A DNA stretch of 64,000 bases, taken from NCBI RefSeq assembly GCF_001751365.1, contig NZ_LJGT01000041.1, forward strand, positions 242,208-306,207. The letters are read 5' to 3'. The stretch comes from Streptomyces abyssalis (GTDB lineage Bacteria; Actinomycetota; Actinomycetes; Streptomycetales; Streptomycetaceae). Under the pieces are notes generated by a model. That model did not search any database. It was not told where the DNA came from and saw only the letters and a list, made by a program, of their open reading frames with translations. A program made the position numbers and the translations under genes. Positions 7,425 to 16,065 of the stretch are shown piece after piece; positions within the stretch are counted from its first letter, which is position 1; every line of letters begins with the position of its first letter.

Positions 7425-8699
7425 TCAGAGGCGGTGGGCGGCGCCTGTCGGGCTCGCTCCCCTTGTGTCGAAGAGGAGTTGGGCCTTGGCGGCAAGCCCC
7501 TGCAGGTCGTATCTGCGGTGGTGCTGGAGGAGCACCGTCAGATCGGCGGACGCGGCGGCCTCGTAGAGGGAGTCGGCCCGCGGCACCGGCTGGTCCGCCA
7601 CCTGCCACTCCTTGACGTACGGGTCGTGGAAGCTCAGTTGCGCGCCGAGCTGCTTGAGCCGGAGTGCCACCTCGCGGGCGGGTGCGCCCTCCTGGTCGGG
7701 CAGGTCGGGCTTGTAGGTGACGCCGAGCAGCAGTACGCGGGCGCCGCGGGCCGACTTGCCGTGTTCGTTGAGGAGTTCGGCGGCGCGCTGGCAGACGTAG
7801 CGCGGCATGCGGCCGTTGACCTCCTGCGCCAGCTCGACCATGCGCAGCGGATATCCAAGCGAACGGCTGCGGTACGCAAGGTAGTTGGGGTCGATGGAGA
7901 CGCTGTGGCCGCCGACGCCGGGGCCCGGGCGGAACGCCTGGAAGCCGAACGGCTTGGTCTCCGCGCAGCGGATGACGTCCCACAGGTCGACGCCGATGTC
8001 GTGGCAGAAGACCGCCATCTCGTTCACCAGCGCGATGTTGACCTGGCGGAAGTTGGTCTCCAGCAACTTCGTCGTCTCCGCCTCGCGCGGGCCCCGCGCA
8101 CGTACGACCTTGGCCGCGAGGCGCCCGTAGAAGGCGGCGGCACGCTCCGTACAGGCAGGGGTGAGGCCGCCGATGACCTTGGGGGTGTTGGCGTATCCGT
8201 AGCGGCGGCTGCCCGGGTCGAAGCGGGAGGGCGAGTAGGCGAGATGGAAGTCGCGGCCCGCGCGCAGGCCCGAGCCCTCTTCGAGCAGCGGCTTGAGGAA
8301 TTCCTCGGTGCTGCCGGGGTACACCGCGGATTCGAGTACGACGGTCGTACGGGGGCGCAGCCGGGAGGCGAGAGCGTGAGCAGCGGTACGCACCGCGTCG
8401 AGGTTCAGCGCGCGGTCGGGCCCGAGGGAGGTCGGCGCGCAGATGAGCGCAGTACGGACGTCGCCGAGGACCTCGGGATCGGTGGTGGCGCGGAAGCCCC
8501 GGGAGATCATGCGGCGGACCGCTGCGGCGGTGAGGGCGCCGCCGGCCGGGGGGCGGCCCGCGTTGATACCGGCGACGGTCTCCTCGTCCGCGTCGTAGCC
8601 GATGGTCTCGATCCCGGCGACTACGGCCGCCTGTGCGACCGGAAGACCCGAATGGCCGAGTCCGAGGACGGCGAGATCTGCGGGCATTGCGGCGGACAT
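7425..8699 (-). CDS. Nucleotide-sugar dehydrogenase homologue (UDP-ManNAc/UDP-Glc DH family), active Cys replaced
   Basis: A 424-residue protein with all three domains of the family: Rossmann NAD domain (LAVLGLGHSGLPVAQAA), central helical domain (ETTKLLETNFRQVNIALVNEMA), and C-terminal UDP-binding domain (LLLGVTYKPDLPDQEGAP, FHDPYV). The relatives oxidise a UDP-sugar alcohol twice to the uronic acid through a thiohemiacetal on a Cys in GPGxGGHC. Here that motif reads GPGVGGHSVSIDPNYL, with Ser (codon AGC) in place of Cys, so full two-step oxidation is not expected by the standard mechanism. Start ATG 8699 has GGGGAAGG close upstream; ATG 8687 is possible. It is divergent from glpD. Confidence 0.87.
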   Translation of the reverse strand: MSAAMPADLAVLGLGHSGLPVAQAAVVAGIETIGYDADEETVAGINAGRPPAGGALTAAAVRRMISRGFRATTDPEVLGDVRTALICAPTSLGPDRALNLDAVRTAAHALASRLRPRTTVVLESAVYPGSTEEFLKPLLEEGSGLRAGRDFHLAYSPSRFDPGSRRYGYANTPKVIGGLTPACTERAAAFYGRLAAKVVRARGPREAETTKLLETNFRQVNIALVNEMAVFCHDIGVDLWDVIRCAETKPFGFQAFRPGPGVGGHSVSIDPNYLAYRSRSLGYPLRMVELAQEVNGRMPRYVCQRAAELLNEHGKSARGARVLLLGVTYKPDLPDQEGAPAREVALRLKQLGAQLSFHDPYVKEWQVADQPVPRADSLYEAAASADLTVLLQHHRRYDLQGLAAKAQLLFDTRGASPTGAAHRL

Positions 8700-8974
8700 C
8701 CTTCCCCTTGGTTCCCTCGCTGGGGTGGTGAGGCCCCGTGTGACGTTCCGGGGGCGGCCCCCGAAGGTCGCGTCGAGCTGCGCGGGCCGGTGCTTCCCGC
8801 TACTGCGCGGCGCTATAGCAAGTTAATCGGCAATATGACGGATATCTGGGATTACCCGCTCTGCGACGCCCGCGATGCGGCCGAAGTCAGGGAATTGGAG
8901 GACCATCGGCAGGGGAACACTGCCTACGTTCTGACAACACCACCGACGAACGCACGACCACACGGGAGGCAGCG

Positions 8975-10681
8975 GTGAGGACGGCGACACTGGGACCGGA
9001 ACAGCGGGTCAGGGCGCTCGCGCAGATGTCCGAGCGCGAACTCGACGTGCTGGTCGTCGGTGGTGGCATCGTCGGTGCCGGTACGGCGCTGGACGCCGTC
9101 ACGCGCGGGCTGTCCACCGGCATCGTCGAGGCGAACGACTGGGCGTCGGGCACCTCCAGCCGCTCCAGCAAGCTGATCCACGGCGGGCTGCGCTATCTGG
9201 AGATGCTGGATTTCGCACTGGTGAGGGAGGCGCTCAAGGAGCGCGGACTGCTGCTCCAGCGGGTCGCTCCGCATCTCGTCAAGCCCGTGCCGTTCCTCTA
9301 CCCGCTCGAGCACAAGGGCTGGGAGCGGCTGTACGCCGGTTCGGGTGTGGCGATGTACGACGCCATGTCGCTCTCCTCCGGGCACGGACGCGGGCTTCCG
9401 AGGCACCGTCACCTCAGCCGGCGCGGCGCCCTGCGCGTGGCACCGGCGCTGCGGAAGGACGCCTTGGTCGGTGCGTTGCAGTACTACGACGCGCAGATGG
9501 ACGACGCGCGCTACGTGGCCACCGTGGTCCGTACCGCTGCCGCCTACGGGGCGCACACGGCGAACCGTGCGCGGGTCGTCGGCTTCCTGCGCGAGGGTGA
9601 GCGCGTCGTCGGAGCGCGTGTGAAGGACCTGGAGCAGGACGGCGAGTACGAGGTACGGGCACGGCAGGTGGTCAACTCCACGGGCGTGTGGACGGACGAC
9701 ACCCAGGGGCTGATCGCGGAGCGCGGGCAGTTCCATGTGAAGGCATCGAAGGGCATCCACCTGGTCGTGCCGAAGGACAGGATCAACTCGACGACCGGGC
9801 TGATCCTTCGTACGGAGAAGAGCGTGCTGTTCGTGATCCCGTGGGGCCGGCACTGGATCATCGGCACCACCGACACCGGCTGGGACCTGGACAAGAGGCA
9901 TCCGGCCGCCTCCAGCGCCGACATCGACTATCTGCTGGACCACGTCAACTCCGTGCTCGCGGTGCCGCTGACGCGGAACGACGTGGAGGGTGTGTACGCC
10001 GGGCTGCGGCCGCTGCTGGCAGGCGAGTCGGAGGCGACGAGCAAGCTGTCGCGGGAGCACACCGTCGCGCATCCGGTGCCGGGGCTGGTCGTCGTCGCCG
10101 GCGGCAAGTACACGACGTACCGGGTGATGGCGAAGGACGCGGTGGACGAGGCGGTGCACGGCCTGGACCGCCGCGTCGCGGACTGCGTCACCGAGGAGGT
10201 GCCGCTCGTCGGCGCGGAGGGCTATCACGCGCTGTGGAACGGGCGGGCGCGCATCGCGGCGCGCACAGGTCTGCACGTGGCGCGCGTGGAGCATCTGCTC
10301 AACCGCTACGGGACGTTGACGGAGGAACTTCTCGAACTGGTGGCGGACGACCCGAAGTTGGGCGAGCCGCTGCCGGCCGCCGACGACTATCTCAAGGCGG
10401 AGATCGTCTACGCGTGCACGCACGAGGGTGCGCGCCACATCGACGACGTGCTCACACGCCGTACGCGCATCTCGATCGAGACCTTCGACAGGGGCACGCG
10501 CAGCGCGCGCGAGGTCGCGGAGCTGATGGCCAAGGTCCTGGGCTGGGACGCCGACCAGGTCGACCGCGAGGTCGAGCACTACGAGAAGCGGATCGAGGCG
10601 GAGCGCGAGTCGCAGCTCCAGCCGGACGATCTGACGGCGGACGCGGCGCGGTTGGGGGCGCCGGAGATCGCGCCGGTGTGA
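8975..10681 (+). CDS. glpD: Glycerol-3-phosphate dehydrogenase (FAD, aerobic)
   Basis: 568 residues, full length. It oxidises sn-glycerol 3-phosphate to dihydroxyacetone phosphate at the inner membrane face and passes electrons to quinone. Seen are the FAD dinucleotide motif VLVVGGGIVGAGTALDA, the family signature SRSSKLIHGGLRYLE, VNSTGVWTD, the WGRHWIIGTTDT segment, PLLAGESEATSKLSRE and the GGKYTTYRVMAKD motif, then the C-terminal helical domain. Start GTG 8975 follows GGGAGG. An AT-rich patch (about 8817-8855) in the divergent region with the sugar dehydrogenase is the likely promoter area for one or both. A terminator follows at 10701. Confidence 0.96.
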   Translation: MRTATLGPEQRVRALAQMSERELDVLVVGGGIVGAGTALDAVTRGLSTGIVEANDWASGTSSRSSKLIHGGLRYLEMLDFALVREALKERGLLLQRVAPHLVKPVPFLYPLEHKGWERLYAGSGVAMYDAMSLSSGHGRGLPRHRHLSRRGALRVAPALRKDALVGALQYYDAQMDDARYVATVVRTAAAYGAHTANRARVVGFLREGERVVGARVKDLEQDGEYEVRARQVVNSTGVWTDDTQGLIAERGQFHVKASKGIHLVVPKDRINSTTGLILRTEKSVLFVIPWGRHWIIGTTDTGWDLDKRHPAASSADIDYLLDHVNSVLAVPLTRNDVEGVYAGLRPLLAGESEATSKLSREHTVAHPVPGLVVVAGGKYTTYRVMAKDAVDEAVHGLDRRVADCVTEEVPLVGAEGYHALWNGRARIAARTGLHVARVEHLLNRYGTLTEELLELVADDPKLGEPLPAADDYLKAEIVYACTHEGARHIDDVLTRRTRISIETFDRGTRSAREVAELMAKVLGWDADQVDREVEHYEKRIEAERESQLQPDDLTADAARLGAPEIAPV

Positions 10682-10700
10682 GGTGCGCTTGCGCTGGGCT

Positions 10701-10733
10701 CCCGGCCGTGGAGGCGAAGGCCTCGCGGCCGGG
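10701..10733. terminator. Bidirectional terminator glpD / lipoprotein
   Basis: CCCGGCCG (10701-10708) pairs with CGGCCGGG (10726-10733), extended inward by GAGGC/GCCTC. It lies between two convergent genes and can serve both. Confidence 0.65.
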
Positions 10734-10742
10734 GCCCGGGCG

Positions 10743-11249
10743 TCAGGCCTTGCAGCCGTAGTGCTTCTGGACGTTCGGCATGTAGGCGTTGAGGAACTTC
10801 TCCAGGGCCGCGCGTTCGTCGGAGTAGGCCTCGTCTTCGGCGACGTTGAGTGTTATGTCCGCAAAGACGGGGGGCTTGCCTCCCGCACAGTCGGCGGTTG
10901 CCTCTGCTTGTCGGGAATCGATACCGAGCTGCCCTTGGAACGTACGTGGTTGCTTACGAGTAAAGACACCAGGGGTCAGGATATGGCCCGGTCGGGTCGG
11001 GTCATGCTGGATCTTGAAGTAGTAGTCACCATCGACGTAGACGGAGCAGGCGTTCGGTGCGGCTTCGGACTTGACTCGCTTTTCGGTGACTCGTTCTCCT
11101 TCCTCGGGGAGGAGGGGGCTGATCGCTGAGGCGGGGGTCTTGATTCCGCAGAGAGACTTGGGGGGTTGGGGTTTACTTGCTCCGCATCCTGCAACAAGCG
11201 TTACCGCGGTCAGCAGGAGCAGGGCCCCCGAGCGCTTGATGTTCGTCAC
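10743..11249 (-). CDS. Predicted lipoprotein, unknown function
   Basis: 168 residues. The N-terminus has two charged residues, a hydrophobic run and the lipobox LVAGC (Cys 22), so the mature protein should be lipid-anchored outside the membrane. It keeps four further Cys residues (C34, C68, C121, C166), possibly as two disulfides. I do not recognise a domain. The start GTG 11249 overlaps the stop of the upstream gene by GTGA, so translation is coupled to the large broken gene 11246-13394 and the two probably act together. The base composition is somewhat less GC-rich than the core genes around it. Confidence 0.75.
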   Translation of the reverse strand: MTNIKRSGALLLLTAVTLVAGCGASKPQPPKSLCGIKTPASAISPLLPEEGERVTEKRVKSEAAPNACSVYVDGDYYFKIQHDPTRPGHILTPGVFTRKQPRTFQGQLGIDSRQAEATADCAGGKPPVFADITLNVAEDEAYSDERAALEKFLNAYMPNVQKHYGCKA

Positions 11250-13394
11250 TTCTTCCCCTCTGCCCGCTTGGCGTCTTCATGCGCGTTGTTGGCCCCATCG
11301 ACTATGCGGTTCTGCAGATCCTCGTAGTCGTACCCCGACGGTTGATCTGCGGCCCAATTACCGTTGTTGCGCTGCCAGGTCTCCACCAGGGCCCTCATTT
11401 GCCCGGAGCGGACCTCGCTGACTTCCTGTCGTTGGCCCTCTGTGGCTTCCTTCACGCCGTCTTCGTAGTCCTTCGCGACGGCTTCGATGACCACGCCGCT
11501 GGCAGCGCCCAGCCCACCGCCGGCGACCGGGACGTAGCCGAGTCCTCCGCCCGCCACGGCGCCGGCTGCGGACTTGTTCCATGCCGCCTGGTCGATCTTG
11601 CCTTCCTCGTCGTCGTTGAGGGCGGAAGTGGCCGAGTACTCCAGGAAGCCGTTGACTCGCCCTGAACGGTCGAGGCTCTGTGCGGGATCGTCCTTCTCCG
11701 TCTGGATGTCGTGCACAGCGATCTCGTTGAGGCTCTTGTCCAGAGTTCCGAACGCGGCGCCGTCGTGGGCGACTTCCGTGGTGACCTTCGCGAGGTCGGC
11801 GCGGTCGAAAGGCGTCTCCATGGTCCTGGGAGAAGACATCGTGTCGTAAGTGCTCTGGCCGTGGTGCGCGAGGACCTTCGACGCGTCGTCGCGGAGTTCG
11901 GGCGGGAACTTGTCGTTCTCCGCCAGGCCGTGAAGGCTGTTCCGGTCGCTTCGAGTTGGTCCGGGGTGGGGTCGAGGTACGGGGACGTGGTGTCGCCGGG
12001 TGTGCGCCCCGAACTGGCCGCGAACATGGCGTCGCCCAGTGCGTCCATCGACGGGTTGACCGTCTTTCCGTCGACGCTGTCGATGGTGTCGAAGTATTGC
12101 CGGTGGTTGAGGAGATACTCAGCGGTGGAGTAGCTCTCCTTCTCGTCTTCGGCCCAGGGCATGTTGACCATGCCCTGATCCACGTAGGCGCTGGTGTCCT
12201 TGAAGAGCGTCTTGTCGTTGAAGAGGTCGGTGGCGGCGTCGGGGTTGTGGGAGACGCCCGTGAGGAGGCCGGTGACGGGGTCGTTGCCCCAGGAGTTCCC
12301 CGGCAGGTCGTAGTTGGAGGGTGTGGAGTCGTGGCCCGTCCACAACTCCTCGGGAGACTTGCCGTCCTCGATGGCCTCGCGTTCGAAGCTGAGGACTTCC
12401 TTGCCGTAGTCGCCGAGGAACTGGCCGTCCCATTCGCCTTCCTGCATGAGGTCGGACATGACCTGGAAGCCGTAGGGGTCGGTGTTGCTGCCGTTGCCCT
12501 GGCGCTCGTCGCCGGCGGCGATGACGTCGCGCTTCCACTTGTCCATGCCGGGAGCGCCGGAGCCGGTGGCGGTGGCGAGCGTCCGTCCGAGATTGCCGCG
12601 CATCTGCTCGATGGCCTTGTGGCGGGGGTCGTTCGGGTTGACGGCATCCGGTCGCATGCCGTGCCAGAAGTCGATGGTTCCCTGGCCGCCCATTGAGGTG
12701 GCGAACTTCGCAGAGAAGGCGGGATCCTTGCCGTGCTCCTTCATCAACGCGTTGAGCTCGTTGATCTCGGAGAGGCTCATGTCCTCGCCCTTGCGGGCGA
12801 GTTGTGACGCCCGTCCCGCGTCGGCACCCGCGTCGGTCTTGCCGCCGGCGAAGGCGTCACCGCGGAACTGGGAACCGTCGTCGTCGTCCTGGAAATTGTG
12901 GCGCAGGCGCGTCGCGGCGTTCTCGTCGATCGTGGCGGCTTCCTGGAGCACCTTGTTGATGCGGTCCTGCCACTGCCGGGCTTCCTGCGCCCCCTGCACA
13001 TCCTGCGGCCGTGTATAGCCGGGTGCGGGGACACCGGGGACAGGGTCGGCCTGGAAGGAGTCACCGGGCACGACCTGGCCTTGGTCGGTGACGCGGAACT
13101 TCTTCGGGATCTCGCTTTCGACGAGATCGATCAGTGCCTTCTTCTTCGCCTTCAGCTCGCGTGCGGCCGACTCGATATTGCCATGGACGGCCTTGGCGAC
13201 CTTTCCGGCCTCTTCAAGTTCCTTGTGCTCGGCGGCGATTCGCGACTTGGCCGTCTCCTCGGTGCTCGAACTCTCTTCCCACCCGGCACCGCGGACGGTC
13301 TTGAGGACGTCCTGCTCGAAGTCCGACGCTGCCTCCGAGAGGCGCTTGTGCCCCGGGTGAGATTCCCCGGGTCATCGATACGGAACTCCCCCAT
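11246..13394 (-). pseudogene. Large hypothetical protein (DUF6571-like), broken by two frameshifts
   Basis: Read with two single-base corrections, this is one continuous protein of about 716 residues starting MGEFRIDDPGNLTRG at ATG 13394 (good GGGGGTAAGG upstream). Frameshift one is at about 13351-13354, where the coding strand has four G in CCCGGGGCAC and a fifth would restore frame into HKRLSEAASDF. Frameshift two is at about 11924-11930, just after DQLEATGTAFTA; the frame resumes at LAENDKFPPELRDD and runs to EDAKRAEGKK. The N-terminal 100 residues look like an ESX/WXG-like helical pair, the middle is hydrophilic with many Asp/Asn, and the C-terminal third has a Gly/Ala-rich hydrophobic stretch. 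It resembles what I recall as Streptomyces DUF6571 proteins; the function is unknown. Either a real pseudogene or sequencing errors; the intact parts keep coding character, so decay would be recent. Confidence 0.7.
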
Positions 13395-13728
13395 GTGAGC
13401 CTTACCCCCGGCTTGTTCGGTTCGTCGCTGACAGTAACAGCGGGCTTTCGGGCAGTCCACAGGAGTTGATCATTCCGCCGAGGGCGGTCGACCCCATCCG
13501 AAGAGCGAGTGAGGCACGCGTGTCGGTGCCCGAGGAGTAGGCGGCGTCAACGCGGGGCACCCGCGTGGCCGGTGGGTGACGGTGGCCTTGACGGTGTGTG
13601 AGGCGGCGTGTGTGAAGGCGTCGGGATGTGCCCGCCCTGCGCCGCCCCCGTACGCGGTGTGACGGCGCGATGGTTCACAATGAGGAGGGGCTGGGGTGGG
13701 CCATCGCTGAGGGAACACAAGGGGATTC

Positions 13729-15837
13729 ATGAGCGAGGACGCGGGTCGGCTGGTAGGGAGTCGCTATCGGCTGGGGGAAGTTCTCGGCCGGGGCGGCATG
13801 GGCACCGTGTGGCGCGGCGAGGACGAAGTCCTGGGCCGTGCGGTCGCGGTGAAGGAGCTCCGGTTCCCCTCCAGCGTCGAGGAGGACGAGAAGCAGCGGC
13901 TCATCACCCGCACCCTGCGGGAGGCGAAGGCGATCGCCCGTATCCGCAGCGGCAGCGCGGTGACGGTCTTCGACGTCGTCGACGAGGACGACCGTCCGTG
14001 GATCGTGATGGAGCTCGTCGAGGGTGGTTCGCTCGCCGATCACATCCGGAAGGAAGGGCCGCTCACGCCGCAGCGTGCGGCGGAGGTCGGGCTCGCCGTG
14101 CTCGACTGCCTGCGTGCGGCGCACCGGGAAGGGGTCCTGCACCGCGATGTGAAGCCGTCCAACGTGCTGTTGGAGGACGTCACCGGTCGTGTGGTGCTGA
14201 CCGACTTCGGCATCGCGAAGGTCGAGGGCGACCCGTCGGTGACGTCGACGGGCATGCTGGTGGGCGCTCCCTCGTACATCTCGCCCGAGCGTGCTCGTGG
14301 GAAGCCGCCGGGTCCGCCCGCCGATCTCTGGTCGCTCGGCGCCCTGTTGTACGCGTCGGTCGAGGGCCACCCCCCGTACGACAAGGGCTCGGCCATATCG
14401 ACGCTGACGGCGGTGATGACGGAGCCGGTGCCGCCGCCGGAGCAGGCCGGCGAGCTCGAAGAGGTGATCTTCGGGCTGCTGTCGAAGGACCCGGACAAGC
14501 GGCTCGATGTGGCGGGCGCGCGTGCCCTGCTGGAGCCGGTGGCGTCGGGTGCCGGTGCGGGAGCCGCCGCTGCTCCCGTACAGGACGGCGGGACGACGGC
14601 GGTGCTGCCGCCGAAGCCCGGCAAGGAAGCGGAGAAGGCCGACGGCAAGGACCAGGGCAAGGGCAAGGCCGAGGGCAAGGCCGAGGGCAAGGACAAAGGC
14701 GCCGGGGAGGCAGCGGACTCCGGATCCGGCAAGGCCGGTGCGAAGACGAAGGGCGAGCCGCAGCGCCGTCAGCGGGGCAAGAAGGCGTCCGCGAAGCCGG
14801 CGTCCAAGCCCGGGAGTCCGAAAGCCGCGGGTGCGGTTGCAGGCGCGGGTGCGGCTGCCGGAGCCGGAGCGGCGGCAGGAACCGCGGCGGGCACCGCGTC
14901 CGCGCCCGCTGCCGGTGCCGGTGCAGAGGGTGCCGACGGGGCGGCCGCTGACGGAGTCGGCGACGAGACCCACGCGCCCGTCGACTCCGGGGCGGTCGCG
15001 CCAACCGCAGACAAGGGGGCGGGGAGCCCGGCGTCCCCGTCGGGCGGCGGCCTGGCAGCCGCGACGACGGCGCTGACTCAGCTCACCGGGCGGTTCTCGC
15101 GGCGCACGCTGACCGTCGCCGCGGTGGCGGTCGCGGCGGTACTGGCGCTGCTCGCGGTCTTCGCCCTCGACAACGGTGGCGGCGGGGGCGGCGCCAAGTC
15201 CGGGAAGGACGCGGCGAGTTCGGGTGCGGGCGGCGGCGCCGAGCGCGACAAGGGCGAAGGCGGCGCAGGCACCAAGGAGAAGGACGAGGACAAGGGCGCC
15301 GAGGAAAAGGGGAGCCCCTCCCCTGACCCGAGCACGCCCTCCGGCGGCGAAGAGGAGGAAGAGCCCGGCGGCGGCCCCTCGTTGCCCGAGGACTACACCC
15401 AAGTCACCGACAAGCGCTTCCACTTCAGCATGGCGATGCCCGAGGACTTCGAGCGCTCGGGAACTGCCGGACGCAACTCCGGCGCCAAGTACTCCGACGG
15501 CGGTCTGCCCAAGCTCCAGGTGGACTTCAGTCCCGATCCGCTGAAGGACGCAGCCGCGGGCTGGCGTGATCTGGAGCCTTCCGTGAAGGGCAACAGCAGC
15601 GGATACCGCCAGATCAGCATCAAGAGCGTGAAGTGGCGGGGCTATCCGACCGTCGGCGACTGGCAGTTCGAGCGCGACGAGGACGGCGAAAGGGTACGCG
15701 TCCTCAACCGCGGTTTCCGCGTGGACGATTCACACGGCTACGCGATCATGATCACCTGCAAGGCCGACAAGTGGGACGACGAGGAGTGCCGGACGCTGCG
15801 GAAGACGGCGTTCAAGACCTTCAAGCCGCTCGGCTGA
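13729..15837 (+). CDS. Transmembrane serine/threonine protein kinase (PknB-like)
   Basis: 702 residues. The kinase domain (about 10-280) has the glycine loop GRGGMGTVW (20-28), Lys 42 in VAVKEL, HRDVKPSNVL (138-147), DFG (159-161) and the activation segment up to APSYISPE, so it should be active. A Lys/Glu- and Ala-rich linker (about 285-455) leads to one membrane helix (about 460-482), then a Gly-rich spacer and an extracellular domain of about 150 residues (YTQVTDKRFHFSMAMPEDFER to the end). The neighbour at 16066 carries a similar extracellular domain, so the pair likely duplicated and diverged. Start ATG 13729 follows AAGGGGATTC. Confidence 0.95.
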   Translation: MSEDAGRLVGSRYRLGEVLGRGGMGTVWRGEDEVLGRAVAVKELRFPSSVEEDEKQRLITRTLREAKAIARIRSGSAVTVFDVVDEDDRPWIVMELVEGGSLADHIRKEGPLTPQRAAEVGLAVLDCLRAAHREGVLHRDVKPSNVLLEDVTGRVVLTDFGIAKVEGDPSVTSTGMLVGAPSYISPERARGKPPGPPADLWSLGALLYASVEGHPPYDKGSAISTLTAVMTEPVPPPEQAGELEEVIFGLLSKDPDKRLDVAGARALLEPVASGAGAGAAAAPVQDGGTTAVLPPKPGKEAEKADGKDQGKGKAEGKAEGKDKGAGEAADSGSGKAGAKTKGEPQRRQRGKKASAKPASKPGSPKAAGAVAGAGAAAGAGAAAGTAAGTASAPAAGAGAEGADGAAADGVGDETHAPVDSGAVAPTADKGAGSPASPSGGGLAAATTALTQLTGRFSRRTLTVAAVAVAAVLALLAVFALDNGGGGGGAKSGKDAASSGAGGGAERDKGEGGAGTKEKDEDKGAEEKGSPSPDPSTPSGGEEEEEPGGGPSLPEDYTQVTDKRFHFSMAMPEDFERSGTAGRNSGAKYSDGGLPKLQVDFSPDPLKDAAAGWRDLEPSVKGNSSGYRQISIKSVKWRGYPTVGDWQFERDEDGERVRVLNRGFRVDDSHGYAIMITCKADKWDDEECRTLRKTAFKTFKPLG

Positions 15838-16065
15838 GCGTGGTTCCCCGCCCTCGTTCCGGGGGACGTTGGGATTGAGGCGGAATCGGGCAAGCGTTTC
15901 AGGTGAATGAGGCCTGCTGCGGGCCGTACGCGGTTGGAGAGTCCCCGAGTCCGCCCGCACCGGACAGCTCAGACACGTATCGTGAATGGCCGCAGACCGG
16001 TATCCGTCCGTAAAGATGCGGATGCGGTGTGGAATTGACGGTCTCGCACGCTGTGGGGAGGCGTC

